NCBI RefSeq assembly: GCF_000743525.1
Contig: NZ_JQGK01000006.1
Coordinates: forward strand, 62,001 to 126,000
Origin: Sulfurospirillum sp. SCADC
GTDB lineage: Bacteria > Campylobacterota > Campylobacteria > Campylobacterales > Sulfurospirillaceae
Length of the DNA stretch: 64,000 nucleotides
Reading direction: 5' to 3'
Shown here: piece after piece, positions 34,093-44,180 of the stretch
How the letters are laid out: every line of letters starts with the position of its first letter
How positions within the stretch are numbered: the stretch's first letter is position 1
The notes under the pieces: generated by a model
Told to the model about the DNA's origin: nothing
Seen by the model: only the letters and a program-made list of their open reading frames with translations
Database searches by the model: none
Position numbers and translations under genes: made by a program

Positions 34093-34488
34093 TTACTCTT
34101 GACTTGTTTTATTCAAAAACCCCGAAATACTTTCCATCAAACCAAAATCAGGATGTTGATTGGCGTCTAGTACGACTTGGGCGAGGCTTTGGTTGTCGAC
34201 ATTGAAGACGAGTGGGGCGATAAAATTAATGGTTGAGGTTTCAATCGGTGTGGCGATAATCATAATGTTTAAAATAAGAATGTTCGATTTTTCGTTGATG
34301 TCGAGCAGGGTTCTAAAGTATTCGGGGATTTCAAATGCGTAAGGGCGGAGCATAAAAGGGTTAATAAGTGTAAAGGTAGTCGGATCGGATTTCGAGATAA
34401 ATTTGACGAAAAACTCATCAATTTTTTCCAGTTCTACCTCTTTGATGGTTTCAAATCCAGGGATCGGCGCTTTCACAGAGAAGATCAT
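34093..34488 (-). CDS. fliW: Flagellar assembly factor FliW
   Basis: A 131-residue FliW, which binds flagellin and antagonises CsrA to control flagellin synthesis. Family features include the PIPGFETIKEVEL start, FVKFISKSDPTTFTLINPF and the LNIMIIATPIETSTINFIAPLVFN core. The C-terminus (SGFLNKTSQE) is the end supplied next to the MntA/HepT module; a related end lies at 33342. It is transcribed divergently from bamD. Confidence 0.92.
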   Translation of the reverse strand: MIFSVKAPIPGFETIKEVELEKIDEFFVKFISKSDPTTFTLINPFMLRPYAFEIPEYFRTLLDINEKSNILILNIMIIATPIETSTINFIAPLVFNVDNQSLAQVVLDANQHPDFGLMESISGFLNKTSQE

Positions 34489-34519
34489 ACTATTCCTTTT
34501 TAAAAAACAAATATTTTAT

Positions 34520-34628
34520 CTATTGTATCATTTTGTATGTTAAATAAGGCAAGCGACGCAAAAGAAATCGACTTCAAAGCGAAAAAAACGCGTTTTATTT
34601 TAAGATAACAAAAAAGAAGATACAATAG
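34520..34628. promoter_or_regulatory. Divergent fliW/bamD promoter region with matched -10 sequences
   Basis: CTATTGTATC (34520-34529) and GATACAATAG (34619-34628) are exact inverted copies. Each places a TACAAT-type -10 box facing its own gene, about 30 bp from the respective start, so the two genes appear to have mirror-image promoters. Confidence 0.45.
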
Positions 34629-34655
34629 GTTTTTTTAACACAAAGGATAGCGTGA

Positions 34656-35303
34656 ATGAAGATAGCAAATGTTCTTATTGTGGCGTCATTGGTGGCTTTT
34701 ATAAGCGGTTGTGCCTCTAAAGATAAAGAGGTTTTCAATATGCCAGCAACCTATTGGTATGAAGAGATCGCCAAAGAGATCAAGAACCAAGATTTGGAAA
34801 AAGCAGACTCGCTTTACACCTCATTAGCCAGTGAGCATATCGAATCCCCACTTTTACCTGAAGCGATGACGATGCTAGCCAACGCACACATCCAAGATGA
34901 AGAGTATGTTTTGGCAAACTTTTACCTGGATGAGTACCTCAAACGTTATGGTAGCAAAGCCAATGCAGACCATGTACGTTACATGAAAATCAAAGCAAAT
35001 TACGAAGCGTTCCCCAATCCAAATCGTAATCAACAGTTGCTTATGGACACCATTACGCAAACCAAAGATTTTCTTGCACGTTACCCCAATTCAAAATTTC
35101 GCCCTCTAGCGGAGACGGTTTTAGTGCGTTTGGAGCTGGGTGAGTATCTTTTAGATACGAACATCAAAGATCTTTACGAGAGAGTGGACAAGCCAGAAGC
35201 TGCCAAAGCGTATGAAGAAAAACTGAACAAATCTTCACTAGGTAGCGCAAAAAGTATAGAACCTGCGATACCATGGTACCGTTCTTGGTTTGAAAAACAG
35301 TAG
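34656..35303 (+). CDS. bamD: Outer-membrane assembly lipoprotein BamD
   Basis: A 215-residue lipoprotein. The signal peptide ends in the lipobox FISGCAS (Cys at about residue 19). TPR-like helices follow, with the BamD pattern YEEIAKEIKNQDLEKADSLY and the conserved LPEAMTMLANAHIQDEEYVLANFYLDEYL. It is part of the BAM machinery inserting beta-barrel proteins. Position next to lon matches Campylobacter. It is shorter than the E. coli protein (245 residues), mostly in the last repeat. Confidence 0.9.
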   Translation: MKIANVLIVASLVAFISGCASKDKEVFNMPATYWYEEIAKEIKNQDLEKADSLYTSLASEHIESPLLPEAMTMLANAHIQDEEYVLANFYLDEYLKRYGSKANADHVRYMKIKANYEAFPNPNRNQQLLMDTITQTKDFLARYPNSKFRPLAETVLVRLELGEYLLDTNIKDLYERVDKPEAAKAYEEKLNKSSLGSAKSIEPAIPWYRSWFEKQ

Positions 35304-35417
35304 TTACTAAACTTTTTATTTACTTCTTTACTATACAATCTAATTATCGCATAAGGGCTTAGCTCTTATGCCCTTACATGTAAACTATTATAAAACACAT
35401 ATAACGGAGATTGAGCG

Positions 35418-37841
35418 ATGAAACTCAGCGACTACACCGCATTTCCAGCGGACATACCCATTGTCGTAGAAGACAATCTATTTTTATACCCTTTTATGAT
35501 TTCCCCTCTTTTTTTAACGGATGAAGAGAACATTCGTGCGGCAAACGATGCCCTAGATCACAACTCCTTAGTCATGGTGTGTACGGCAAAAGTAGGCAGT
35601 GAGTATGGACGCGATTTTAATGCCATTTACCCAGCAGGCGTTATCGGTTCTATCATGCGCAAAGTGGATCTTCCTGATGGACGCGTTAAGATTCTTTTTC
35701 AAGGAATGCAAAAAGGAAGAATTTTAAAAGAGCTCACGAGCACACCTCTTCGTGCAACGATAGAGTTGATTCCAACGCATCGTTCAGAGGCGATGAAAGT
35801 CGATGCAACCTTGGCAGTTTTGCGCGAAAAAGTAGCGCTTCTTGGATCACTCGGCGGTCAATTCCCCCCTGATCTTATTAAAACCATTGAAGACAACAGC
35901 GACATTCACCGCATCACCGATCTTGTTGCAAGCAGCATGAAACTCAAAAAAGATCAAGCGTATAAACTGTTTGTTGAGAGCGATGATGAGACAAGACTTC
36001 TGCAACTCATTGATTATGTGATCGAAGAGATCGAGTCGAGTCGTCTTAAAAAAGAGATCAAAACCAAAGTGCATTCGCAGATTGAGAAAGTGAATAAAGA
36101 GTATTTTTTAAAAGAGCAACTTAAACAGATTCAAAAAGAGCTAGGAACGGACAACCAACGCGAAGAAGAGATCGAAGAGTACCGCAAAAAGCTGGAAGCG
36201 AAAAAAGAGTATATGGAAGAGGATGTGTACAAAGAGATCAAAAAACAGATCGATAAGCTTTCGCGCATGCACCCTGATTCTGCGGATGCCAACCTTATTC
36301 AAAGCTATCTGGACTGGGTCATTGAGATCCCATTTGGTAAAGCGGCTAAGAAAAATCTTGATGTCTTAGAGGTCAAATCACAGCTCGATAAAGATCATTA
36401 TTCGCTTGAAAAACCCAAAGAGCGCATCGAAGAGTTTTTTGCGGTGCGTGAACTCCTTGCCAAACGTGGCATTGCTGAGAAATCAGCCAATGGAGCGATA
36501 CTCTGTTTTGCAGGCCCTCCAGGTGTGGGTAAAACATCTTTGGCAAACTCGATAGCCAAGGCTTTGAAGCGCAAATTGGTACGAATCGCTTTGGGTGGGC
36601 TTGAAGATGTCAACGAACTTCGCGGTCACAGACGAACCTACATCGGTGCGATGCCTGGGCGTATTGTGCAAGGTATCATCGAAGCCGAAGAGATGAACCC
36701 TGTGGTAGTTTTAGACGAGATCGACAAGGTCGCACGAAGCTTCAGAGGCGACCCAACAGCGGTGCTTTTAGAAGTGCTTGATCCTGAGCAAAATAACAAG
36801 TTTAGAGATTATTATCTAAACTTTAACATTGATCTTAGCAAAGTAATTTTTATCGCAACGGCGAATGAAGTGGGCTCGATCCCAGCACCACTGCGTGATC
36901 GTATGGAGTTTATTTTTGTCAATTCGTATACGCCTCAAGAGAAGTATGAGATCGCTAAAAAATACCTCATTCCTCAAGAGCTTAAAAAACATGGTTTGAA
37001 AAACAATGAGATCAACATCTCTAAGCCAACATTGCAGCTCATTATCGCGAATTATACCCGTGAATCAGGGGTGAGAAATCTACGTCGTAGGATTGCCGAT
37101 ATTTTGAGAAAAGTAGCCAAACAGCTTTTGACAAATCCTGCGATTGATAAAGTGAGCATTACGAACAGCAATTTAAAAGATTACCTGCCAAAAACTGTTT
37201 TTGAAATCGATGAAGTCGACAAAGAGAACAGTGTGGGCATCGTTAATGGACTGGCGTGGACCAGTGTGGGTGGTGATGTGCTTAAAGTTGAGGCGATTCG
37301 TATTCAGGGCAAAGGTGGTATTCAGATCACCGGTTCCCTTGGTGATGTCATGAAAGAGTCTGCCAAAATTGCGCTCAGTGTTGTAAAAGTCTTGATCGAT
37401 AATGGCAAGATCGATGTGCCTCTTTCTATCATTCCAACCACGGGGTTGGAGAAAGAAGAAAATGCCAAACAGGTTGAGCCAAGCGATGTTTACAGACGAT
37501 ATGATCTTCACATTCACGTACCAGAAGGGGCTACACCCAAAGATGGTCCAAGTGCTGGTATCACGATGGCAACGGCGATTGCTTCGATTTTGTGCGATAA
37601 AAAAGTAAAAAGCGATATTGCGATGACGGGCGAGTTGACCTTAACGGGTAAAGTATTGCCAATTGGTGGACTCAAAGAAAAATTGATCGCAGCGTATAAA
37701 GCGAAGATTAAAACAGCGTTGATTCCTAAGAAAAACTATGAAAAAGATCTCGATGAGATTCCTGATGAAGTCAAAGAAAAGATGAAAATCATCCCTGTAT
37801 CTCGTGTCGAAGAGGTGTTGGAGTATGCGTTAGTGAAGTAG
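35418..37841 (+). CDS. lon: ATP-dependent protease Lon
   Basis: An 807-residue cytoplasmic AAA+ protease. The N-domain covers about residues 1-200, a coiled coil about 200-260, Walker A is [13 protein letters not shown] (about 368), Walker [11 protein letters not shown] (about 434), and the Ser-Lys dyad is in [13 protein letters not shown] (about 705) with Lys in the following [10 protein letters not shown]. Full length for the family. A TTACATGTAA copy lies about 35 nt upstream of the ATG and a terminator follows the stop. Confidence 0.97.
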   Translation: MKLSDYTAFPADIPIVVEDNLFLYPFMISPLFLTDEENIRAANDALDHNSLVMVCTAKVGSEYGRDFNAIYPAGVIGSIMRKVDLPDGRVKILFQGMQKGRILKELTSTPLRATIELIPTHRSEAMKVDATLAVLREKVALLGSLGGQFPPDLIKTIEDNSDIHRITDLVASSMKLKKDQAYKLFVESDDETRLLQLIDYVIEEIESSRLKKEIKTKVHSQIEKVNKEYFLKEQLKQIQKELGTDNQREEEIEEYRKKLEAKKEYMEEDVYKEIKKQIDKLSRMHPDSADANLIQSYLDWVIEIPFGKAAKKNLDVLEVKSQLDKDHYSLEKPKERIEEFFAVRELLAKRGIAEKSANGAILCFAGPPGVGKTSLANSIAKALKRKLVRIALGGLEDVNELRGHRRTYIGAMPGRIVQGIIEAEEMNPVVVLDEIDKVARSFRGDPTAVLLEVLDPEQNNKFRDYYLNFNIDLSKVIFIATANEVGSIPAPLRDRMEFIFVNSYTPQEKYEIAKKYLIPQELKKHGLKNNEINISKPTLQLIIANYTRESGVRNLRRRIADILRKVAKQLLTNPAIDKVSITNSNLKDYLPKTVFEIDEVDKENSVGIVNGLAWTSVGGDVLKVEAIRIQGKGGIQITGSLGDVMKESAKIALSVVKVLIDNGKIDVPLSIIPTTGLEKEENAKQVEPSDVYRRYDLHIHVPEGATPKDGPSAGITMATAIASILCDKKVKSDIAMTGELTLTGKVLPIGGLKEKLIAAYKAKIKTALIPKKNYEKDLDEIPDEVKEKMKIIPVSRVEEVLEYALVK

Positions 37842-37846
37842 AAAAG

Positions 37847-37872
37847 AAGCTAGATGGGAGACCATCTAGCTT
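37847..37872. terminator. lon terminator, bidirectional
   Basis: AAGCTAGATGG (37847-37857), loop GAGA, CCATCTAGCTT (37862-37872): perfect 11-bp stem starting 6 nt after the lon stop. It runs straight into the TTACATGTAA copy at 37872 and faces the rpsR end. Confidence 0.8.
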
Positions 37873-37884
37873 TACATGTAAGAT

Positions 37885-38151
37885 TTATTGTTGAAGTTGT
37901 TCGAAAGGAACTGCAACAACTTTTTGAGTGTCGATGATGTAAGGGATGACTGCTGTAGCACGAGCGCGTTTGATCGCTAGTTCTACCATCTCTTGATGTC
38001 TTTTGCAGTTACCTGTTAAACGACGTGGCATAATTTTGTATCTCTCGGAGAGAGAGTGTCTCAAAATTTTTGCGTCTTTATAGTCAATGTATTCTACTTT
38101 TGCTTCACAGTATTTGCAGTATTTACGTGCAAATTTTCTTTTCTCTGCCAT
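37885..38151 (-). CDS. rpsR: Ribosomal protein S18
   Basis: An 88-residue 30S protein. The N-terminal Cys pair ([17 protein letters not shown]) is a zinc-binding-type variant common in this phylum; the core [28 protein letters not shown] is the conserved S18 motif. It is third in rpsF-ssb-rpsR and separated from ssb by 124 nt holding a hairpin repeat. Confidence 0.96.
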   Translation of the reverse strand: MAEKRKFARKYCKYCEAKVEYIDYKDAKILRHSLSERYKIMPRRLTGNCKRHQEMVELAIKRARATAVIPYIIDTQKVVAVPFEQLQQ

Positions 38152-38181
38152 TTTTTATCCTTTACTTATGTTATAACGACT

Positions 38182-38246
38182 CTTAGGCAAAGCCTAGAAG
38201 TCTACGCTGGCCGTTAAGGCGCTAAAGCTTGCCTCTTTTGAGGCAG
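38182..38246. repeat. Dispersed hairpin repeat, copy 2
   Basis: Contains TAGGC-AAA-GCCTA (38184-38196), a GCC-NNNNN-GGC middle element, and TGCCTC-TTTT-GAGGCA (38230-38245). Same family as copies at 16519 and 57628. It sits between ssb and rpsR, within a ribosomal-protein operon, so it is transcribed. Confidence 0.75.
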
Positions 38247-38250
38247 ATCT

Positions 38251-38270
38251 TTTTTGCATGGATGCAAAAA
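38251..38270. repeat. Hairpin TTTTTGCAT-GG-ATGCAAAAA after ssb
   Basis: Perfect 9-bp arms with a 2-nt loop, 5 nt beyond the ssb stop and next to hairpin repeat copy 2. On the minus strand it could act as a weak terminator or processing site between ssb and rpsR. Confidence 0.5.
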
Positions 38271-38275
38271 AAGTG

Positions 38276-38785
38276 CTAAAACGGTATTTCGTCATCGTTA
38301 ATATCGATGTCCGGAATGTCATGACCACTGTATTCAGGAGTCGTCTGTTGTGGATAGGCTGCAGGTTTTTGTGCGTTGGCATTGTTATAACCAACATTAG
38401 GCATGCCAGTTGGCTCACCATAACTTCCACCTTCAACGCCACCACTTTCTTGTCCACCGCGTGAGTCAATCATCTGAAGTGTTTCAACGGTAATAGAGTG
38501 CTTTGAGCGCTTTACCCCTTGTTGATCGGTCCACTGATCGAGCTTTAAACGACCCTCTACCAATACTTTTTTGCCACGGCTAAGGTATTGGTTCGCGATC
38601 TCTGCAGTACGTCCAAAAAAAGTGATGTCGATAAAGCAAACCTCTTCGCCTTGGCTCCCATCTTGCTTTTTGAAGCGACGATTGGTCGCAAGTCCAGTGG
38701 TACAAACCGCACCGCCACTAGGGAGGTAACGAAGTTCGCAATCACGTGTGAGGTTTCCAAGCATAACGACTCTATTGAACATCAT
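38276..38785 (-). CDS. ssb: Single-stranded DNA-binding protein
   Basis: A 169-residue SSB. The OB fold starts FNRVVMLGNLTRDCELRYL and continues through EEVCFIDITFFGRTAEIANQYL to about residue 105. A low-complexity Gly/Asn/Pro-rich linker leads to the acidic C-terminal tip DINDDEIPF, which docks repair proteins such as RecG (present in this window). It lies 10 nt after rpsF. Confidence 0.96.
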   Translation of the reverse strand: MMFNRVVMLGNLTRDCELRYLPSGGAVCTTGLATNRRFKKQDGSQGEEVCFIDITFFGRTAEIANQYLSRGKKVLVEGRLKLDQWTDQQGVKRSKHSITVETLQMIDSRGGQESGGVEGGSYGEPTGMPNVGYNNANAQKPAAYPQQTTPEYSGHDIPDIDINDDEIPF

Positions 38786-38795
38786 GGCTCCTTAA

Positions 38796-39203
38796 TTAAG
38801 CTTCAGTTGGAACAGTTTCTTCTACGATCTCTTTAGATTCGACAACCGCAGGAGCTGGTGCATCACTTTTTTTAGTGATTTTTTCCACTTGTTTGTTCCA
38901 AAATCTAAGTTCTTTTTGATTTTCAAATTTCACCGTCATAAAGCGGATAAACTCTTCAGTAATTCTGATAAGTCTCTCAACTTCAGCAATAGCAGGGGTT
39001 GGGGCAGTAAAGTAGAATACTACGTAAGAACCACGCTCAAATTTATCGATTTGATACGCAAGTTTGCGTGTACCCATCTCAAGTGTTGCAGCGATCACTG
39101 CACCGTTTTTCTCTAAAATTTCTTTTAGATAGTTTAGTTTTGCTTGTAGTTCTTCTACGGTTAAAGTAGGTTTTACTACAACAAGCAACTCATAATGTCG
39201 CAT
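38796..39203 (-). CDS. rpsF: Ribosomal protein S6
   Basis: A 135-residue 30S protein starting [18 protein letters not shown], with the conserved [22 protein letters not shown] block (about 60-80). A C-terminal tail of about 25 residues rich in Ala, Glu and Val extends beyond the core. First in rpsF-ssb-rpsR, the standard arrangement. Confidence 0.96.
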   Translation of the reverse strand: MRHYELLVVVKPTLTVEELQAKLNYLKEILEKNGAVIAATLEMGTRKLAYQIDKFERGSYVVFYFTAPTPAIAEVERLIRITEEFIRFMTVKFENQKELRFWNKQVEKITKKSDAPAPAVVESKEIVEETVPTEA

Positions 39204-39223
39204 CGTTTCTCCTTCTGGATTTC

Positions 39224-39275
39224 ACCCAAATAGTCTCTATTTGAGTAAGGATTTTTAGAATAGGCGTGGATTATA
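39224..39275 (-). promoter_or_regulatory. rpsF promoter and leader hairpin, possible S6:S18 autoregulatory site
   Basis: A TATAAT -10 lies at 39270-39275 on the minus strand, at the edge of the holA stop. Downstream the leader RNA can form ACUCAAAUAG-AGA-CUAUUUGGGU (39224-39246; ten pairs, one G-U). Leaders of S6 operons in many bacteria bind the S6:S18 complex; this hairpin is in the right place but I cannot match it to the published motif. Confidence 0.45.
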
Positions 39276-40262
39276 CTACAAATAACTTTGAAGTTTTATT
39301 AAGCTTGAAAGCAGGTAACTGCTCTTTTCAATGTTTCCCACTCTTTTCAAGCGGTACTCTGCATCAATCAGTTGAGATGAGAGCTTCTGATAGGTAGGAA
39401 GATCAATTTTGATAGAGTGCTGGGAACGCTGAGCGGCAAGTTGAGGAGGAAGAGAGTAACCCAAAATCGCCTTGGCATCGAACGCACCATGCAGTTTAAT
39501 GTAGGCATGAAATAAAAAGAGCTGAGAAACGTGCGCTTGTATGGCGTTAATAATGCGAATCTCCTCAACACCATCGCCTTCAACGAGCCGTTCAAACTCC
39601 TCTTTAATATCTTTTTTCTCCAACAGTTTTGTGATGAAATGATCCATAGAAACAGAACCGAGTCCATACACAAGGGTATTAATATCGTTCATTCCAATCT
39701 CACGACCGAGCACCAACAGTTTTTCACATTCATTGACACATAAGGAGAGATCTTCGGAGTGGATCATGTAGAGATGTTGCAACGCGTAGCGATCAATGGA
39801 GAGCCCCACGGCATTAGCATGGTTTTGAAGTAACTGCATCGCTTCGTTAAAATCAGCTTTAAAGAGGCGCACGAACGCACCACTATGTTGCTTTTCAAAA
39901 AATTTTGTCAGAGGTGTTGCTTTTTTATCTTCGCCAAAATACTGGTAGATAAAATAACTTGAATCATTCTTGGCGCAAAGTCCCACAAGGGTTTCAACTT
40001 CTTTGGAGGGAATCGTTTTATCGGTTTTAACGATCAAGATATTGCGATCACCAAAGAGCGAAGATTGGGAGAGAAAATTCTTCGCAGAGGTAAAGTTGTA
40101 CTCATCAAAATACATCATCACTTTTTCTTCACTATTTGCTTGTAATAATGTTAAAAGTTGGTGTGCAAGGGCGTTGTTTTGGTACGCGCAGGCACCGTAT
40201 AAAAGCGTTGATTTGGGGGCTTTATTGGCTTTTAAAAGTCCTTCAAATTCTCTTTTATACAT
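39276..40262 (-). CDS. holA: DNA polymerase III subunit delta
   Basis: A 328-residue clamp-loader subunit that opens the sliding clamp. Recognisable features are YGACAYQNNALAHQLLTLL near the start (the degenerate P-loop region), EVETLVGLCAKNDSSYFIYQY, and the C-terminal LIDAEYRLKRVGNIEKSSYLLSSLIKLQ. GGAG lies before the ATG at 40262; the gene overlaps the RNase R stop by 8 nt. Confidence 0.85.
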   Translation of the reverse strand: MYKREFEGLLKANKAPKSTLLYGACAYQNNALAHQLLTLLQANSEEKVMMYFDEYNFTSAKNFLSQSSLFGDRNILIVKTDKTIPSKEVETLVGLCAKNDSSYFIYQYFGEDKKATPLTKFFEKQHSGAFVRLFKADFNEAMQLLQNHANAVGLSIDRYALQHLYMIHSEDLSLCVNECEKLLVLGREIGMNDINTLVYGLGSVSMDHFITKLLEKKDIKEEFERLVEGDGVEEIRIINAIQAHVSQLFLFHAYIKLHGAFDAKAILGYSLPPQLAAQRSQHSIKIDLPTYQKLSSQLIDAEYRLKRVGNIEKSSYLLSSLIKLQSYL

Positions 40263-42201
40263 CAAAACTCCTGGTCACTCTGGCGTAAATCCGAGCGGTT
40301 GCGATATTGCTCTCGACGATTTTAACTTCAATACGTTGCAGTAAATGTACATCGTTGTCAAGCAAAAAGATGCGCGCACCTTTGAGTTCATCATCCAGTT
40401 TTGCAATGGGATTTTGTTCGGTTTCGACGACAATCGCTTTGAAATTATCGCCTACATGTAACGCCATATAGCGCGCAAATTTACGGTCCATATAGTCCCA
40501 CGCTACTTTGTCACTTTCGCGCTCAAGTGCACTGATTTGTTCACACAGTGGCGCGATGTCTTTGAGTAAAAACGTCAGTTTTTTCTCATCCTTTGCCATC
40601 TTCGCTTTTAACAGACGGTGTAGTGTAAGGTCGCTGTAACGGCGAATGGGAGAGGTAAAATGGGTGTAGATGTCAAAACCGAGTCCAAAATGCCCTTTGT
40701 TTTCAGGCTCATAAATTGCCTTTTTTTGGCTTTTGATGATGAGCTTATCGACCTCTTCACGCAGTCCTAACGCATCGGCTTTGGCTTGAATGCCTTGGAT
40801 CATTTTGGGAATATCAGCGCTTAGTTTAGCATTGATGCCAATGAGTGCGAGATCGCTTAAAAGCATCTCCATGCGCTCATACGAAGGACTTTCATGGGTT
40901 CGAAAGATGCCAAAACCCAGTTTTTTCGCTGCGGCTTTATTGGCAAGTAACATACAATCTTCAATCAAACCATGCGATGGCGTCTCCTCTTCTACGGTCG
41001 TAGAGAGTAAGTTTTGGTCTGCATCAAGTCGCATTCTTACTTCAGAAGAGTGAAACGAAAAGGCATTTTCGAGTCGGATGTCACGCAGTTTTTGCGTCAG
41101 TGAGTGCAAGTTCAAGAGGTACGCTAAGATCGTTTGATCGGCAGCGTCCGCATCGTCGGTTTTACCTTGTAAAAAAAGATCAATTTGCTCGTACGTGTAG
41201 CGCTTTGTGGAGTGAATGATGCTTTCAAAAAGCTCCTCTTTGATTGGTTTACATGTAAGCGGATCGAGGGTGATTTTAAAGGTGTAGGCAAGGCGGTCAA
41301 CATTGGGTTTGAGGGAGCAGATATTTTCGCTTAAGGAGCGTGGAAGCATCGGAATGGACTTATGAGGAAAATAGATCGAAAAGCCGCGCTCAATCGCCTC
41401 TTTATCAATGGCACCCATCGCGTAAACGTACTCACTCACATCGGCAATTGCGACGTAAAGAATGTAGTTTTTGACATCAAAATAGATCGCATCATCAAAG
41501 TCTTTTGCATCCACAGGATCAATCGTACAAAAGGGTAAATGGGTAAGGTCAACACGGTGCGGATAGTACGCTTTGTCCACAAAATCGCCATGACTTTTAG
41601 CCTCGGTTTCGGCTTCTTTACTGAAAAATTCTTTTTTATCAAACAGCGCCAAAGAGATTTTCTCATCGACCAAGGGATCATCCAGCACTCCTAAAACCTC
41701 TTCGATGGCATTGGTGATATTATCGATCTTTAAAACACTTCCCAATGGAAGTTGCTTGAGCGATTTTTGACTCGCGGTGATCTCAAACATCGATTCATTT
41801 TTGACATTTACACCAACGACTTTGCCTTTGCTCATTTTGGTGTAGACGATGCTTTTGGCAAAAGCGCGCTGGGCGATGTAGACAACGACAGCCTTGGCGC
41901 GTCCGCCTCGTTTATTGGTGACACGTTTGGCAACCACCAAATCGCCTCGCATCGCGCCGTGTAATCCTGAAGCTTCGACAATGAGGTCTTTGGAGCGTGA
42001 TGGCTCCAAGGAGCTCAAGTAGCCTGTTCCGCTAAACGAAACATCCATTTTACCCACAACATGCGAAGGTTCAAGCACAAACAGACCATCCTCAGAGGTA
42101 AGGGCTCGAAGTTGAATCAGTGTTTGAAAATGGGGGAGGAAAGGGGCTGGCACATCAGCTTGTGCTACCCCTTCTTTAAGGCTAAGCAGAAAGTTTTTCA
42201 C
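40255..42201 (-). CDS. rnr: RNase R/II-family 3'-5' exoribonuclease
   Basis: A 648-residue exoribonuclease. The RNB catalytic domain begins HRVDLTHLPFCTIDPVDAKDFDDAIYF (about residues 213-240; the Asp cluster binds metal) and contains SIYFPHKSIPMLPRSLSENICSL and YTHFTSPIRRYSDLTLHR. The N-terminal OB region is short; a C-terminal S1 domain is reduced. It is smaller than E. coli RNase R. The start is GTG overlapping the HDOD stop (GTGA). Confidence 0.93.
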   Translation of the reverse strand: MKNFLLSLKEGVAQADVPAPFLPHFQTLIQLRALTSEDGLFVLEPSHVVGKMDVSFSGTGYLSSLEPSRSKDLIVEASGLHGAMRGDLVVAKRVTNKRGGRAKAVVVYIAQRAFAKSIVYTKMSKGKVVGVNVKNESMFEITASQKSLKQLPLGSVLKIDNITNAIEEVLGVLDDPLVDEKISLALFDKKEFFSKEAETEAKSHGDFVDKAYYPHRVDLTHLPFCTIDPVDAKDFDDAIYFDVKNYILYVAIADVSEYVYAMGAIDKEAIERGFSIYFPHKSIPMLPRSLSENICSLKPNVDRLAYTFKITLDPLTCKPIKEELFESIIHSTKRYTYEQIDLFLQGKTDDADAADQTILAYLLNLHSLTQKLRDIRLENAFSFHSSEVRMRLDADQNLLSTTVEEETPSHGLIEDCMLLANKAAAKKLGFGIFRTHESPSYERMEMLLSDLALIGINAKLSADIPKMIQGIQAKADALGLREEVDKLIIKSQKKAIYEPENKGHFGLGFDIYTHFTSPIRRYSDLTLHRLLKAKMAKDEKKLTFLLKDIAPLCEQISALERESDKVAWDYMDRKFARYMALHVGDNFKAIVVETEQNPIAKLDDELKGARIFLLDNDVHLLQRIEVKIVESNIATARIYARVTRSFDV

Positions 42202-43010
42202 TGTTTAAAATGCTCTACGGTTTGTAAAAATGGTTCCATTTCGAGTCCGTATGATTCTACAAGTGTGAGTGCGTGTTGGATGGAAGGTTCCGTGAGTTGT
42301 CCGAAGATATTGATGCTGTTTCTAACAACATTGAGGGCTTCAGAAAAAGCGCGGATGTGCTCTTGAGCCTCAAGTGGGTCATTGCAAAATTTGATTGATT
42401 CGACCAGTTCACTCTCTAAATTCCACTGCTCAAAAATCTTTGCAGTGATCTCTTCGTTGGAAAAACCCACGTACTCTTTTTCGAGAAGAGAGAGCTCTTG
42501 GGGTGTTTTCATCGAATTAAGCGCCGTTTTAAAGGCACTCTCTTTGTGTTGCTCAAGGAGTTCGTGCGCGATGATGATTTTGCCGACTTCCATCATAAAA
42601 GCAGCAGGTTGAAGCACATCAAGCATTGCTTTGTTGACTTTGGAATACCATTTGAACATAAAGGTGCTTTGAAGCGTGCTGATCTCTAAAAACGTTGTGT
42701 TAGAGAGATGATAAGGGGAGAGATCGATTTTGATATTTTGTTTAATAGCACTTGAAAGCGCAAAACCACGCACGGTTGCCATGCCAAAAAGCGATACCGC
42801 ATGAGCGATATTTTTGATCTCTCTGCTAAAGCCGTACAGGGGTGAATTGGAAGATTTTAAGATATTGGCTGTGAGCATCGGATCGCTCTCAACGACTTTG
42901 ACAAGATCGGCTAGGGAGCTATTTTTATCGACGCAAATACGCTGAATCTTCAAAACCGTATCATCAAGAGGCGGAAGTGCTTTGATTTTTTTTAAAATAT
43001 TTTCGTCCAT
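42198..43010 (-). CDS. HDOD-domain signalling protein
   Basis: A 270-residue protein whose HDOD domain covers about residues 5-205: LPPLDDTVLKIQRICVDKNSSLADLVKVVESDPMLTANILKSSNSPLY, then AHAVSLFGMATVRGFAL. HD residues for phosphohydrolase action are not conserved, so a binding or regulatory role is expected. No output domain is visible. The first gene of the HDOD-rnr-holA run. Confidence 0.88.
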   Translation of the reverse strand: MDENILKKIKALPPLDDTVLKIQRICVDKNSSLADLVKVVESDPMLTANILKSSNSPLYGFSREIKNIAHAVSLFGMATVRGFALSSAIKQNIKIDLSPYHLSNTTFLEISTLQSTFMFKWYSKVNKAMLDVLQPAAFMMEVGKIIIAHELLEQHKESAFKTALNSMKTPQELSLLEKEYVGFSNEEITAKIFEQWNLESELVESIKFCNDPLEAQEHIRAFSEALNVVRNSINIFGQLTEPSIQHALTLVESYGLEMEPFLQTVEHFKQ

Positions 43011-43085
43011 AAAGGGTTCCTATTCCGAGTGATTTGTTAATAGCCAAATTCTATCTCTTGTTGGTTTATAGTTTCCTTTGCCCAT

Positions 43086-43147
43086 TTACATGTAACGTTT
43101 TTAAGTAACGTTGCTGTAAAATACCGACATTTAATATTTACATGTAA
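43086..43147. promoter_or_regulatory. ilvC promoter region with paired palindromes
   Basis: Two TTACATGTAA copies (43086-43095 and 43138-43147) flank a TAAAAT -10 candidate at about 43118 and a duplicated AACGTT (43094-43099, 43108-43113 by eye). The second palindrome ends in the AAGGA that precedes the ilvC ATG by 8 nt. Confidence 0.5.
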
Positions 43148-43154
43148 GGATTGA

Positions 43155-44179
<1,025 letters not shown>

Positions 44180-44180
<1 letters not shown>

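Noticed and set aside
38194-38469. 91-codon minus-strand ORF over the ssb end
   Set aside because: It is a shadow of ssb extending into the hairpin repeat, with no coding signature of its own.
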